Below, piece by piece: positions 34,745 to 43,428 of a stretch of DNA of 64,000 bases (the stretch's first letter is position 1; the number at the start of each line of letters is the position of its first letter). The stretch comes from an uncultured Collinsella sp. (GTDB taxonomy: Bacteria > Actinomycetota > Coriobacteriia > Coriobacteriales > Coriobacteriaceae): the NCBI GenBank assembly GCA_902494345.1, contig CABUSV010000003.1, forward strand, positions 62,001-126,000. Direction: 5' to 3'. A model generated the notes under the pieces. It was not told where the DNA came from, made no database searches, and was given only the letters and a program-made list of their open reading frames with translations. A program made the position numbers and the translations under genes.

Positions 34745-35667
34745 TGGGTACCGTGAACATGGCCGTCGATTTCGGCGGCGTCAAGATGCAGAACCCCATC
34801 AACACCGCAGCCGGTACCTTTGGCTACGGTTGGCAGTTCCAGAACTTCTTTGATGTTTCCCAGCTGGGCGCCATCACCACCAAGGGTTGCGCTGCCGAGC
34901 CCTGGCCCGGCAACCCCGCGCCCCGCATGGCCGAGATTCCCGGCGGTATGATCAACTCCGTGGGCCTTCAGAACCCCGGCGTGGCCGCCTATGCCCGCGA
35001 GTCCGGCCCGTGGCTCGAACAGCTGTCCAAGGACGGCTGCCAGGTCATCTGTCAGGTTGCCGGCCACTCCGTTGACGAGTTTGTCCGCGCACTCGAGATG
35101 TATGTCGAGCTGTGCCCCTGGGCTGCCGGCTACGAGATCAACGTGAGCTGCCCCAATATCGCCGCCGGCGGTGCCGCCATGGGCTCCACGCCCGAGGGCG
35201 CCTCTTCCGTTATGGCTGCCTGCCGTAAGGTGACCGATAAGCCGCTGTTCGTGAAGATGGCGCCGGTCAACGTCGCCGAGATCGCCAAGGCCCTCGAGGC
35301 CGCGGGTGCCGACGGCCTTTCGGTCATCAATTCCATCCAGGGCATGGCCATTGACGTGCACACTCGCAAGTCCCGCGTTGCCAAACCCAAGGGCGGCCTT
35401 TCGGGCCCGCTGTGTCACCACATCGCCGTGCGCATGGTCTGGGAGGTTGCCCAGGCCGTCGATATCCCCATCAACGGTGTCGGCGGTGTCATGACCGGCG
35501 AGGATGCGGCCGAGTTTATCCTGGCCGGCGCCACTTGCGTGTCGGTCGGCATGGCGAACTTTGTCGATCCGTGTGCTTCGCTCAAGATCGCGCATGAGCT
35601 CGAGGCCTGGGCCGAGTCCCAGGGCGTGAAGGACATCAACGAGCTGGTAGGTGCGTTCGAATGCTAG
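34744..35667 (+). CDS. pyrD: Dihydroorotate dehydrogenase B catalytic subunit
   Basis: FMN-containing TIM barrel that oxidises dihydroorotate to orotate with PyrK. Motifs are MQNPINTAAGTFGYG, INSVGLQNPG, the catalytic-loop block YEINVSCPNIAAGG, and PINGVGGVMTGEDAAEFILAGATCVSVG at the phosphate site. The class 1B catalytic Cys is in NVSCPN. GTG 34744 (307 residues) overlaps the pyrK stop; GTG 34753 and ATG 34759 are possible. Overlaps pyrF by 7 nt. Confidence 0.95.
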   Translation: MGTVNMAVDFGGVKMQNPINTAAGTFGYGWQFQNFFDVSQLGAITTKGCAAEPWPGNPAPRMAEIPGGMINSVGLQNPGVAAYARESGPWLEQLSKDGCQVICQVAGHSVDEFVRALEMYVELCPWAAGYEINVSCPNIAAGGAAMGSTPEGASSVMAACRKVTDKPLFVKMAPVNVAEIAKALEAAGADGLSVINSIQGMAIDVHTRKSRVAKPKGGLSGPLCHHIAVRMVWEVAQAVDIPINGVGGVMTGEDAAEFILAGATCVSVGMANFVDPCASLKIAHELEAWAESQGVKDINELVGAFEC

Positions 35668-36377
35668 AGACCGATGCCCGCGACCGTGTTATCGTCGCCC
35701 TCGACTGCGACCGTGAGCGTGCGCTCGAGCTTGCCCACGAGCTTTCTGGCCATGCCGCCTGGCTCAAGGTTGGCATGACGCTCTATTACGCTGAGGGCCC
35801 CGAGATCGTCAAGACCTTTAAGGACCTGGGCTTTAAGGTCTTCCTTGATCTTAAGTTCCATGATATTCCGCATCAGGTTCGCGGTGCTGCCCGTTCGGCC
35901 TCGCTTGCCGGTGCCGACCTGCTTTCGGTCCACGGCTTGGGTTCGGGCGCCATGCTTGCCGCCTGCCGCGAGGGTGCCGAGGAAGCACGCGAGGACCGCG
36001 CCAAGCTCGTCGCCATCACCGTTCTCACGAGCATGAATCAGGATGCCTTGAGCGAGATCGGCGTCGAGTCGCCTGTGGCCGAGGAGGCCGCCCGCCTGGC
36101 AAAGCTCGCTCAGGCCAACGGCATCGATGGCATCGTGTGCTCGCCGATGGAGGCTCACGACATGCGTGAGCTGCTGGGTCCTGATGCCCTGATCGTGACT
36201 CCGGGCGTGCGTCCGGTGGGTGCCGCCCTTGGTGACCAGTCCCGCGTGGCGACGCCTTCCCAGGCTATTGAGCGTGGTGCAAGCCACATTGTGGTGGGCC
36301 GTCCCATCACCGGTGCCGGCGATCCGGTTGCCGCCTTTGACGCCATCGTCGCCGAGCTGGTCGAAAACGTCGCGTAA
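35661..36377 (+). CDS. pyrF: Orotidine 5'-phosphate decarboxylase
   Basis: Last enzyme of UMP synthesis. The catalytic Lys-Asp array is in FLDLKFHDIPHQV, the substrate-binding start is VIVALDCDRERAL and the phosphate-binding end is PGVRP followed by HIVVGRPITGAGDP. 238 residues. ATG 35661 lies inside the end of pyrD. Neither pyrE nor carAB follows, so orotate phosphoribosyltransferase and carbamoyl-phosphate synthetase must be encoded elsewhere. Confidence 0.97.
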   Translation: MLETDARDRVIVALDCDRERALELAHELSGHAAWLKVGMTLYYAEGPEIVKTFKDLGFKVFLDLKFHDIPHQVRGAARSASLAGADLLSVHGLGSGAMLAACREGAEEAREDRAKLVAITVLTSMNQDALSEIGVESPVAEEAARLAKLAQANGIDGIVCSPMEAHDMRELLGPDALIVTPGVRPVGAALGDQSRVATPSQAIERGASHIVVGRPITGAGDPVAAFDAIVAELVENVA

Positions 36378-36422
36378 AAGATTCCCCTAAGTCACCACTT
36401 TTGGGTCTCATTAGCACAAAAT

Positions 36423-36480
36423 AGCCCCTGTTCCTGCGTAAACTTTCCCATCCTTTGTGTGGAATCGCAGGTCAGGGGCT
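36423..36480. repeat. Large imperfect palindrome between pyrF and mihF
   Basis: Arms AGCCCCTG..CCTGCG and CGCAGG..CAGGGGCT (36423-36438 with 36466-36480) enclose a 27-nt loop. A weak T-rich stretch follows. It could terminate the pyr operon, or be a dispersed palindromic element; only a genome-wide search can tell. Confidence 0.5.
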
Positions 36481-36616
36481 TAACTTTGGGCGCAGTATAT
36501 TGCACTTTTTGCGGGTATCGTCTAACCTATGGAGCCGCGATTGGGCATTTTGTACGTTCTACGTGCTAAAATGCCAATTATTGAATCAGATATAACCCAA
36601 CTATTTGGAGGTACGA

Positions 36617-36925
36617 ATGGCACTCCCTCAGCTTACCGATGAGCAGCGCAACCAGGCTCTTGAGAAGGCTGCTGCCGCACGTCACGCCCGCGCTGAGCTT
36701 CGCGAGCAGATCAAGAAGGGCGAGAAGTCCCTCGAGTCCGTGCTCAACTCCGATGACCCCATCGCTTCCCGCATGAAGGTTTCCACCCTCATCGAGTCTC
36801 TTCCTGGTTATGGCAAGGCCAAGGCCGCCAAAATCATGGAGGAGCTCGGTATCTCCGCTACCCGTCGCGTCCAGGGCCTCGGCGTCCGTCAGCGCGAGCA
36901 GCTCCTCGAGCAGCTGACCAAATAA
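36617..36925 (+). CDS. mihF: Actinobacterial integration host factor mIHF
   Basis: 102-residue basic nucleoid protein of the actinobacterial mIHF family, unrelated in fold to the IHF/HU heterodimer. It contains a helix-two-turn-helix DNA-binding region; VSTLIESLPGYGKAKAAKIMEELGI and TRRVQGLGVRQREQLLE are the conserved blocks. ATG 36617 follows GGAGG. The gene order mihF-gmk-rpoZ is a hallmark of Actinobacteria and a main reason for the taxonomic call. gmk starts at the base after its stop. Confidence 0.94.
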   Translation: MALPQLTDEQRNQALEKAAAARHARAELREQIKKGEKSLESVLNSDDPIASRMKVSTLIESLPGYGKAKAAKIMEELGISATRRVQGLGVRQREQLLEQLTK

Positions 36926-37495
36926 GTGAGCGCTCAGGATTCCAAGCTCTTTGTGATTTCTGGACCGTCAGGCGCAGGCAAGGGTACGCTCGTCACTCGT
37001 GTGCGCGAGCGCCGCTCGAACCTGGGCCTGACGGTTTCGGCTACCACGCGAGCACCACGCAAAGGTGAGGTCGACGGCGTCAACTACTTTTTCCTGACGC
37101 GCGAGGAGTTCGACCGCCGCGTGGCAAACGGTGAGTTTGTTGAGTGGGCCGAGGTCCACGGTAACTGCTACGGCACGTTGGTGAGCGAGGTCACATCCAA
37201 GCTCGCCTCGGGCGCGTCTCTGATTCTGGAGATCGATGTCCAGGGTGCCCTGCAGGTGAAGGAGCGTTTCCCCGAGGCCGTGCTGATCTTTATCAAGCCG
37301 CCTTCGCTCGAGGTGCTTCGCGAGCGTCTAGTCGGTCGCGGTACCGAGACGCCCGAGACGATTGAGCTGCGTATGGCAAACGCCGCCGATGAGCTTGCCC
37401 TTGCTGACCGCTACGACGACGTCGTGGTGAATGACGATCTCGACCGCGCGACCGATGAGCTCGTTCGCGTTCTCGATATGCATGAAAGGATCTGA
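36926..37495 (+). CDS. gmk: Guanylate kinase
   Basis: Phosphorylates GMP to GDP. P-loop GPSGAGKGTLV, GMP-binding TTRAPRKGEVDGVNYFF and LEIDVQGALQVKERFP are seen; the lid is RLVGRGTETPE. 189 residues, normal. Start GTG 36926 is adjacent to the mihF stop without a clear ribosome site, consistent with translational coupling. Confidence 0.97.
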   Translation: MSAQDSKLFVISGPSGAGKGTLVTRVRERRSNLGLTVSATTRAPRKGEVDGVNYFFLTREEFDRRVANGEFVEWAEVHGNCYGTLVSEVTSKLASGASLILEIDVQGALQVKERFPEAVLIFIKPPSLEVLRERLVGRGTETPETIELRMANAADELALADRYDDVVVNDDLDRATDELVRVLDMHERI

Positions 37496-37500
37496 GGTCC

Positions 37501-37782
37501 GTGTCCGTTGTAAAGCCTTGCATTGACGATCTTCTGGAGAAGACCGATCACAACCGCTTCTTGCTCGCTTCGCTTGCCTCCAAGCGCGCCTGCGACATCA
37601 ATAGCATGCTGCGTGGCCAGCACAACCGCGTGCTTGCCGTCCAGGATGTTGATGACATTACCATCGGGCTTTCCGGTGCCGATACCATCTCGATGGCTAT
37701 GGACGAGATTGTCGACGGCGACATCTCTTACGATGAGGCCCGTTACGAGAAGGCGCTCGGCCACAAGGTTGCTGAAGCCTAA
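37501..37782 (+). CDS. rpoZ: DNA-directed RNA polymerase omega subunit
   Basis: Small subunit that helps fold beta-prime. 93 residues; the helical core is PCIDDLLEKTDHNRFLLASLASKRACDIN, with a conserved Lys-Arg-Ala/Arg-Gln block. Start GTG 37501. Position directly after gmk is conserved in Gram-positive and actinobacterial genomes and supports the call despite short length. thiI begins with the next base after its stop. Confidence 0.93.
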   Translation: MSVVKPCIDDLLEKTDHNRFLLASLASKRACDINSMLRGQHNRVLAVQDVDDITIGLSGADTISMAMDEIVDGDISYDEARYEKALGHKVAEA

Positions 37783-39027
37783 ATGGCGGCTCGCGTCTGC
37801 CTGGTCCACTATCACGAGGTTGGACTGAAGGGTAAGAACCGCGCACATTTTGAGCATATCCTCATGGATAACATCAAGGCGGCCTTGGCCGCCTTTTCCG
37901 TGAATGCCGTGTCTCGAATTTCCGGTTATATCCTCGTGACCTTTAACGAGCATCAGGCCGATGAGGCGGCGCGTGTCATTCGCACCGTTCCCGGCGTTGC
38001 TCGCGTGTCTTTGGCGTATCACACTAACCGCGACCCGCAGGAGTACTGTGCCGCCGCCGTCAAGGCGCTGCGCGAGTTTGGCCCCTTCGATTCGTTTAAG
38101 GTGCACGCCAAGCGCTCCAATACCGACTATGAGCTCACTTCGATTGACATCAATCGTCAGGTGGGCGAGGTACTGTGTGAGGCCTTCCCCGATAAAAAGG
38201 TTCAAATGCACGACCCCGATGCGATGGTGCACGTACTGGTGGTCCAGGGTAGCGTCTACGTGTATGCGCGCTCCGAGCGTGGCGTGGGCGGTCTGCCGGT
38301 GGGTTCTGCCGGCAAGGTCGTGACGCTGTTGTCGTCGGGTATCGATTCTCCGGTGGCGACCTGGATGCTCGCGCGTCGCGGCGCGGTGTGCGTGCCGGTA
38401 CATTTCTCCGGTCGTCCGCAGACGCCCGATACGAGCGAGTATTTGGTGCAGGACATCATCCGTGCGCTTGAGCCAGGTGTCCAGATCGGCCGCCTGTACG
38501 TGGTGCCGTTTGGCGACTGCCAGCGTGAGATTTCGGTTACCTGTCCCAGCAACCTGCGCGTGATTATGTATCGCCGCATTATGTATTCGGTTGCCGAGCG
38601 CATTGCACACATCGAGGGTGCCAAGGCTATCGTTACGGGCGAATCGCTTGGGCAGGTTGCCTCCCAAACGCTTGAGAACATCATGGCCGTCAACGAGGCC
38701 GTGAAGATCCCCGTGTTCCGCCCTCTCATCGGTTCGGACAAGCAGGAGATCATCGCGCGCGCCGAGGAGATCGGTACGTTCGATATCTCGACTGAGGCTG
38801 CTCCCGACTGCTGCACGCTATTTATGCCGCGCCGTCCCGAGACGCACGCTAAACTCGATGCTGTGCATGAGGCCTGGGAGTTGTTCGATCACGAGGAGAT
38901 GATCGAGCGCCTGCTCAAGCAGACCGAGTACATCGACTTCGAGAGCAACACGTATAAGGCCCCTAAGACCTTAAAGCGCAAACATTCGGAGCTTGCTCCG
39001 CGTGAGATTTACCAAGATCACGAGTAA
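37783..39027 (+). CDS. thiI: tRNA 4-thiouridine synthetase ThiI, without rhodanese domain
   Basis: Adenylates U8 of tRNA and directs sulfur transfer for 4-thiouridine; in some organisms it also serves thiamine synthesis. Order: N-terminal ferredoxin-like and THUMP domains (to about residue 165), then the PP-loop pyrophosphatase domain with LLSSGIDSPVATWM. GESLGQVASQTLENI is also conserved. The 414-residue protein ends before the rhodanese domain found in Escherichia coli, as in Bacillus-type ThiI, so sulfur transfer likely relies on another route. Terminator follows. Confidence 0.95.
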   Translation: MAARVCLVHYHEVGLKGKNRAHFEHILMDNIKAALAAFSVNAVSRISGYILVTFNEHQADEAARVIRTVPGVARVSLAYHTNRDPQEYCAAAVKALREFGPFDSFKVHAKRSNTDYELTSIDINRQVGEVLCEAFPDKKVQMHDPDAMVHVLVVQGSVYVYARSERGVGGLPVGSAGKVVTLLSSGIDSPVATWMLARRGAVCVPVHFSGRPQTPDTSEYLVQDIIRALEPGVQIGRLYVVPFGDCQREISVTCPSNLRVIMYRRIMYSVAERIAHIEGAKAIVTGESLGQVASQTLENIMAVNEAVKIPVFRPLIGSDKQEIIARAEEIGTFDISTEAAPDCCTLFMPRRPETHAKLDAVHEAWELFDHEEMIERLLKQTEYIDFESNTYKAPKTLKRKHSELAPREIYQDHE

Positions 39028-39037
39028 TTTTGTGCAT

Positions 39038-39070
39038 AGACCGACGATGCGTCTGCATCGTCGGTCTTTT
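39038..39070 (+). terminator. Intrinsic terminator after thiI
   Basis: A perfect 13-bp stem (39038-39050 with 39055-39067), loop GTCT, then TTT. It isolates mihF-gmk-rpoZ-thiI from comEA. Confidence 0.88.
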
Positions 39071-39145
39071 GCTATCTGGGCATTTTGCGGCTAAGTGTTC
39101 ATTTGCTGACGCGTGCTTGAATAAATGGACAGATTTGTGCAAGGT

Positions 39146-39165
39146 TTTGGTCAGCTTTTGGTTTG
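39146..39165 (+). promoter_or_regulatory. Shared competence-operon motif, copy 2 (upstream of comEA-comEC)
   Basis: The same 20 bases as at 9803-9822, same orientation, ending 75 nt before the comEA ATG. The flanking bases differ, so identity is confined to the motif. Function as an activator site is inference. Confidence 0.6.
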
Positions 39166-39240
39166 ACCGCTAAAACCGGTTTTGGAGCGTGGCTGTTGCA
39201 GGGCTCTTTTCCTGACACGATGTTGTTGGGAGGTTTTGCT

Positions 39241-39954
39241 ATGGCGCAGCGCGAACAACACGAACGGGTCAAACGGATGGACCGCTTGGCGGACAAGCTG
39301 CTCGGTCATAAGGCAGTGGTGATGGCGATACTGGTTGTCATTGCGATGGCGAGCGGCTTGGCGATGGCGAACCTTGGCGGCGGTGCTAGCGGCGTGTCTT
39401 TTGAGCGGACTGATGGTTCGGGCTCGTTGGTGGAGCCGGGATCCGGCGATGCTTCGAGCGGAAAGACATCCGAAGGCTCTTCGCCTAAGGCGTCTGCTGC
39501 GGCAGAGGTCTATGTCGATGTTGATGGCGCCGTTGTGTCGCCCGGTGTATATCGTCTCAAGGACGGCGCGCGGGTGGCTCAGGCGATTGATGCCGCCGGC
39601 GGGCTGGCGCCCGAGGCAGACGTTACGGGTCTCAATCGGGCATCTAAGGTCGTCGATGGACAGAAGATTCACGTTCCGACGGTAGGGGAGCAGCAGGCGT
39701 CCATTGCGGAAGCCGGTGTTGATGGTGGGACTTCCGCATCATCGGGCGTGAGTGGCGCAACAGGCCTAGTAAATATCAATACGGCAAGTGCGGCGGAGCT
39801 GCAGACGCTCTCTGGCATCGGCCCCTCCATGGCCCAGTCGATTATCGATGAGCGGACAAAGAACGGTGCTTTTGCCTCGGTTGACGATCTGATGCGTGTG
39901 TCGGGAATCGGCGAGAAGAAGCTTGCCAAAATCAAAGATTCCATCTGCGTATGA
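39241..39954 (+). CDS. comEA: Competence DNA receptor ComEA
   Basis: 237-residue membrane-anchored DNA-binding protein for natural transformation. Domains in order: cytoplasmic N-terminus, one membrane helix (about 24-44), a Ser/Gly-rich linker, an SLBB domain (AEVYVDVDGAVVSPGVYRL, from ~88) and a C-terminal double helix-hairpin-helix (LVNINTASAAELQTLSGIGP and LMRVSGIGEKKLAKI, ~175-237) that binds DNA. ATG 39241 follows GGGAGG. Its stop overlaps the comEC start (ATGA). Confidence 0.93.
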   Translation: MAQREQHERVKRMDRLADKLLGHKAVVMAILVVIAMASGLAMANLGGGASGVSFERTDGSGSLVEPGSGDASSGKTSEGSSPKASAAAEVYVDVDGAVVSPGVYRLKDGARVAQAIDAAGGLAPEADVTGLNRASKVVDGQKIHVPTVGEQQASIAEAGVDGGTSASSGVSGATGLVNINTASAAELQTLSGIGPSMAQSIIDERTKNGAFASVDDLMRVSGIGEKKLAKIKDSICV

Positions 39955-42254
39955 GTGCGACCGAGCGCGAGCATGTGATGCCTCCGCGGCCTCTGATGCC
40001 GTGGACGATGGCCCTGTGTGCCGGCATGTGCATGAGCTGCGCCTTGGTGCTCAACGTGGCCGCCGATGCGCTGCTGTGGGAGCGGGCTTCGGCGGTCGGG
40101 CCGCTATGGGCCATTCCCGTTACGGCGGCGGTATTCGTTGTGCTGGCTCAATCTTGTGCGCGGCTTGCCCCTTGGAAGCGGTGGCTGTATGCCGCGTCCG
40201 TCGGTCTCGTGGCGGGAGCGGTCGTCTCGGCGTGGTGGGCTGTGGGCGTGCTAAGCGCCTCGAAGGCGCTCGACGGTCGAGCGGCAAGCAGCCTTGAGTT
40301 TGTCGTGCAGGGTGACCCATCCATCAACGACGACGTGTATTCCTATACCTGCGAGGCACGCACGGACGGTAAGAACTTGGCAATGGTTCGCCTATCGTGT
40401 GACCTCGAGCTCAAGGTCGGGGCGCACGTGCGTGTTATCGGTCGCGTCTCACGTTATGAGAACGATGCGTATGGACGATCGCGCGTGCTTCGAGGCGAGG
40501 TGCGCAAGGTTAAAGTCGTTCGGATTTTGTCGGTCGATGTAGACTCTCCGGGGCCGCTTCTTCGGATGCGAAATGGGCTGCTTGCGTCCATCGCGCCTGC
40601 GACCGACCCGGCGCGTGCACTAATAGCCGGTGTCGTCTGCGGTCGTTCGGCCGAGCTGCGCGCCCAGCCGGCGGGCGACTGGTTTTCGGTGACGGGAACG
40701 GCGCATCTTATCGCCGTCTCGGGCAGCCATTTGGCAATCGTGGGGTTTGTAATCGAGGGTGTATTGCAAAAGACTCGGTGCTCACGCGGTCTTCAACGGG
40801 CGATATTGGCGATAACGCTTGTGGGCTACGCTGCTTTTACGGGCGCGTCTCCCTCGGCCGTGCGCGCGTGCTGCATGGTGTTCGCGACGCTTGTCGTAAA
40901 CGGCGCGGGGCGGCGCCGGCACGGCGCATCGGCTCTCTTCGTTACCATGTCCATCTTTGTGTTGCTGCGGCCGACGGTTCTGTTCGAGATGGGCTTTCAG
41001 CTTTCATGTGCCAGCGTCTTAGCCATTCTGTGCTTTTGCCCCTATGCGACCTACGCTTTGGGTGAGCTGAGTGTTCCGTCGGGCGTTGCCAGCATGCTTT
41101 CCGTCACGCTGTGCTCGCAACTAGCGACACTTCCCATTACCATTCCTGCCTTCGGTACGTTCTCGCTCATTGCTCCGCTGGCAAATGCGGTCGTCGGTCC
41201 GGTAGTGAGCATACTGCTTGCCGTGTCCATCGTGCTGGTTCCCTTTTCGCTCGTGGCACCGTTGCGGACTTGGGCGCTCGTTGTGCCCATGATTGCCGCC
41301 CGTTGCGCGCTGTTCTTCGAGCAGCTGTTTGCCGCCGTGCCGGGAGCATCCGTGAGCGTGCCGCCCGATAGCATGTGGATTTACCTAGTGCCGTGTTTGC
41401 TGGCGGTTCTGCTGGTGTGGTGGCCGCGTCCCCGTGCACGTCCTATGGCGGTGGGGCTTGCATGCCTGGTGCTCTTGGCTGCGATTCCATACGTCTACTG
41501 GGATCGATTCGCTCCGCCTTCGGTGACGGTGCTCGATGTGGGCCAGGCCGATGCGATTCTTATTCGCCAGGGCGGCGCAGTGGCGCTCGTCGACTGCGGG
41601 CTCGACGAGCGCGTGGTGGCGGCGTTGGTTCGCAATAACGTGCACCATATCGATGCCGTCTTCGTGACGCATTGGGATGAGGACCACTGGGGTGGTCTGC
41701 CTGCCGTGCTCGAACAGTTTTCGGTCGGAACGATTGCCGTGGCGGCGGATGCGCTGGAGGATGCTCCTGCCGAGGTATTGAACCGACCTGGCGTGGAGTA
41801 TCGGCAGGTGCGCCGTGGGGATACGGTCGATATCGGCTCATTTTGCGCCCGCGTGATGTGGCCATTCGAGTCCGTGGATGGCGAGGGAAATGAGGATTCG
41901 CTTGTCCTGCTGCTCTCTTATGTTCAGGAAGGCAAGGGCCTGCGTATGCTCCTCACCGGTGATGCCGAGCTCGACCAAGAACGGGAATTCGTGCAGGAGG
42001 TGGGGGATATCGATGTCCTTAAACTTGGGCATCACGGCTCTAAGGTTTCAGTTGATGGTGAGTTGCTGGACGTCCTGAAGCCCGAGCTTTCCCTCGCGAG
42101 CGCGGGCGAGGGGAATCGATACGGCCATCCGTCCGACGCCTGCATCGATGCCGTTAAGGAAGCGGGTGGCGTGTTCGCGTGCACTATCGAACACGGCGAC
42201 ATTACCGTCACGCCGACTGCGAATGGCTTTACGATGCGATGCCAGCGACCGTGA
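39951..42254 (+). CDS. comEC: DNA internalization channel ComEC/Rec2
   Basis: 767-residue polytopic membrane protein that carries single-stranded DNA across the membrane. N-terminal helices and an OB-fold segment (~100-190) precede the Competence domain (AVSGSHLAIVGFVIEG, TGASPSAVRACCM). The C-terminal metallo-beta-lactamase domain starts near VTVLDVGQADAILI and keeps metal motifs FVTHWDEDHWGGLP, LTGDAE and LGHHGS, so it may be an active nuclease degrading the non-transported strand. Overlaps comEA by 4 nt. No comEB or comFA is nearby. Confidence 0.94.
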   Translation: MSATEREHVMPPRPLMPWTMALCAGMCMSCALVLNVAADALLWERASAVGPLWAIPVTAAVFVVLAQSCARLAPWKRWLYAASVGLVAGAVVSAWWAVGVLSASKALDGRAASSLEFVVQGDPSINDDVYSYTCEARTDGKNLAMVRLSCDLELKVGAHVRVIGRVSRYENDAYGRSRVLRGEVRKVKVVRILSVDVDSPGPLLRMRNGLLASIAPATDPARALIAGVVCGRSAELRAQPAGDWFSVTGTAHLIAVSGSHLAIVGFVIEGVLQKTRCSRGLQRAILAITLVGYAAFTGASPSAVRACCMVFATLVVNGAGRRRHGASALFVTMSIFVLLRPTVLFEMGFQLSCASVLAILCFCPYATYALGELSVPSGVASMLSVTLCSQLATLPITIPAFGTFSLIAPLANAVVGPVVSILLAVSIVLVPFSLVAPLRTWALVVPMIAARCALFFEQLFAAVPGASVSVPPDSMWIYLVPCLLAVLLVWWPRPRARPMAVGLACLVLLAAIPYVYWDRFAPPSVTVLDVGQADAILIRQGGAVALVDCGLDERVVAALVRNNVHHIDAVFVTHWDEDHWGGLPAVLEQFSVGTIAVAADALEDAPAEVLNRPGVEYRQVRRGDTVDIGSFCARVMWPFESVDGEGNEDSLVLLLSYVQEGKGLRMLLTGDAELDQEREFVQEVGDIDVLKLGHHGSKVSVDGELLDVLKPELSLASAGEGNRYGHPSDACIDAVKEAGGVFACTIEHGDITVTPTANGFTMRCQRP

Positions 42255-42262
42255 CGACGTCG

Positions 42263-42292
42263 TTGGCGTGTGGTGGGCCCCTGGGCTAGAAT
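42263..42292 (+). promoter_or_regulatory. Putative holA promoter
   Basis: TTGGCG (42263-42268), 18-nt spacer and TAGAAT (42287-42292) in the comEC-holA gap, with the holA ribosome site 29 nt further on. Confidence 0.55.
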
Positions 42293-42332
42293 GGCACGGA
42301 GCGAATACGAAGGCCTGCGGGAGGGGAGCGCA

Positions 42333-43295
42333 ATGTCCGAAACCGGTCTGCTGCCGGCATATCTGATCGTCGGTACCGACGGAGTCAAGCGCGATCACGC
42401 CGTCTCGCGTATGAAAGCGCGTCTGGAAAAGTCGGGTATGGTCGAGTTCAACCTCGACGAGCGCGACATGACCAAGGACCCCGATATCGAGTCCATTATC
42501 GGATCGCTTAACACCTTTCCGATGGGCAGCGAGTTTCGCCTGGTAATCCTTGACGGCTGTTCAAAGCTCGCCAAGGCGGTCTCGGAGCCGCTCGTTGAGT
42601 ATCTGGCAAGTCCCAGCCCCACAACGGTCTGCCTCATCATCGCCGACTCGCTTGCCAAGAACACGCGCCTGTATAAGGCGATCGCCAAGATCGACAAGAA
42701 GGCCGTGATCGATTGCTCCGGCACCAAGCGCTGGGAGCTACCGCGCCGTGTGCAGCAGATGGCGACGCAGCACGGCAAGTCGATCTCGACGGCGGCCGCC
42801 GAGGAGCTCGTCTCGCGTTCGGGTGAAAACACTCGCATGCTCGATAACGACTTGGCTAAGCTTGCTCAGATGGTCGAGGCGCCGCAGATTGAGCTTGCCG
42901 ACGTTGAGCGCTGGATTGTACGTACGGCCGAGGTTCAACCCTGGGACTTTCTCAATGCGGTCTCGGCCCGTGACATGCGACGCTCGCTCGAGCTCTTCAA
43001 TCTACTGCCCGCCAAGAGCTACGTGTGGACTTACACATTGCTGTGCGGCCGCATCCGCGAGCTTATCGTTGCCAAGGCGCTCGATGCGCGCGGACAGGGT
43101 CGTGAGTTGGCCGCAACACTTAAGCTCCAGTCCTGGCAGGTCAAGAATCACCTGACCTGGGCACGTCGCTTTTCGATGACAGAGCTCGTTGCCGCGCTCG
43201 AGGGCGCGGTCGATGTGGAGCTCGCGCTGAAGGGTTCGGCCGATTCTCAGACCGCGCTTTTGCTCTGGATTACGAACATCTTGAGAAAATCGTGA
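42333..43295 (+). CDS. holA: DNA polymerase III delta subunit
   Basis: Delta subunit of the clamp loader, which opens the sliding clamp. 320 residues with a AAA+-like fold lacking a functional Walker A, as usual. Recognisable blocks are YLIVGTDGVKRDHAVSRM, FRLVILDGCSKLAK, and the C-terminal collar PLLAKSYVWTYTLLCGRIRELI-like region. ATG 42333 follows GGGAGGGGAG. Its place between comEC and rpsT is conserved from Firmicutes to this lineage. Confidence 0.92.
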   Translation: MSETGLLPAYLIVGTDGVKRDHAVSRMKARLEKSGMVEFNLDERDMTKDPDIESIIGSLNTFPMGSEFRLVILDGCSKLAKAVSEPLVEYLASPSPTTVCLIIADSLAKNTRLYKAIAKIDKKAVIDCSGTKRWELPRRVQQMATQHGKSISTAAAEELVSRSGENTRMLDNDLAKLAQMVEAPQIELADVERWIVRTAEVQPWDFLNAVSARDMRRSLELFNLLPAKSYVWTYTLLCGRIRELIVAKALDARGQGRELAATLKLQSWQVKNHLTWARRFSMTELVAALEGAVDVELALKGSADSQTALLLWITNILRKS

Positions 43296-43344
43296 TGATA
43301 CCTGCCTATTTGACAAATTCGTTCTATCCCTTTGAGGGGGAGCG

Positions 43345-43353
43345 TGCTATAGT
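43345..43353 (+). promoter_or_regulatory. Putative rpsT promoter (extended -10)
   Basis: TGC-TATAGT, the same sequence as in front of rpmB. A TTGACA at 43310 is too far (32 nt) to be its -35. Predicted leader about 70 nt. Confidence 0.55.
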
Positions 43354-43428
43354 AGGCGCTTGCATGACCTCACCGTGTCTCAGGGGTGTCATACATTTTT
43401 TGCAAGGAACTCGAAAGGAACTCCAGAA

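Noticed and set aside
43310..43353. TTGACA at 43310 as the rpsT -35
   Set aside because: The gap to TATAGT is 32 nt, too long for a promoter; the extended -10 explains the site better.
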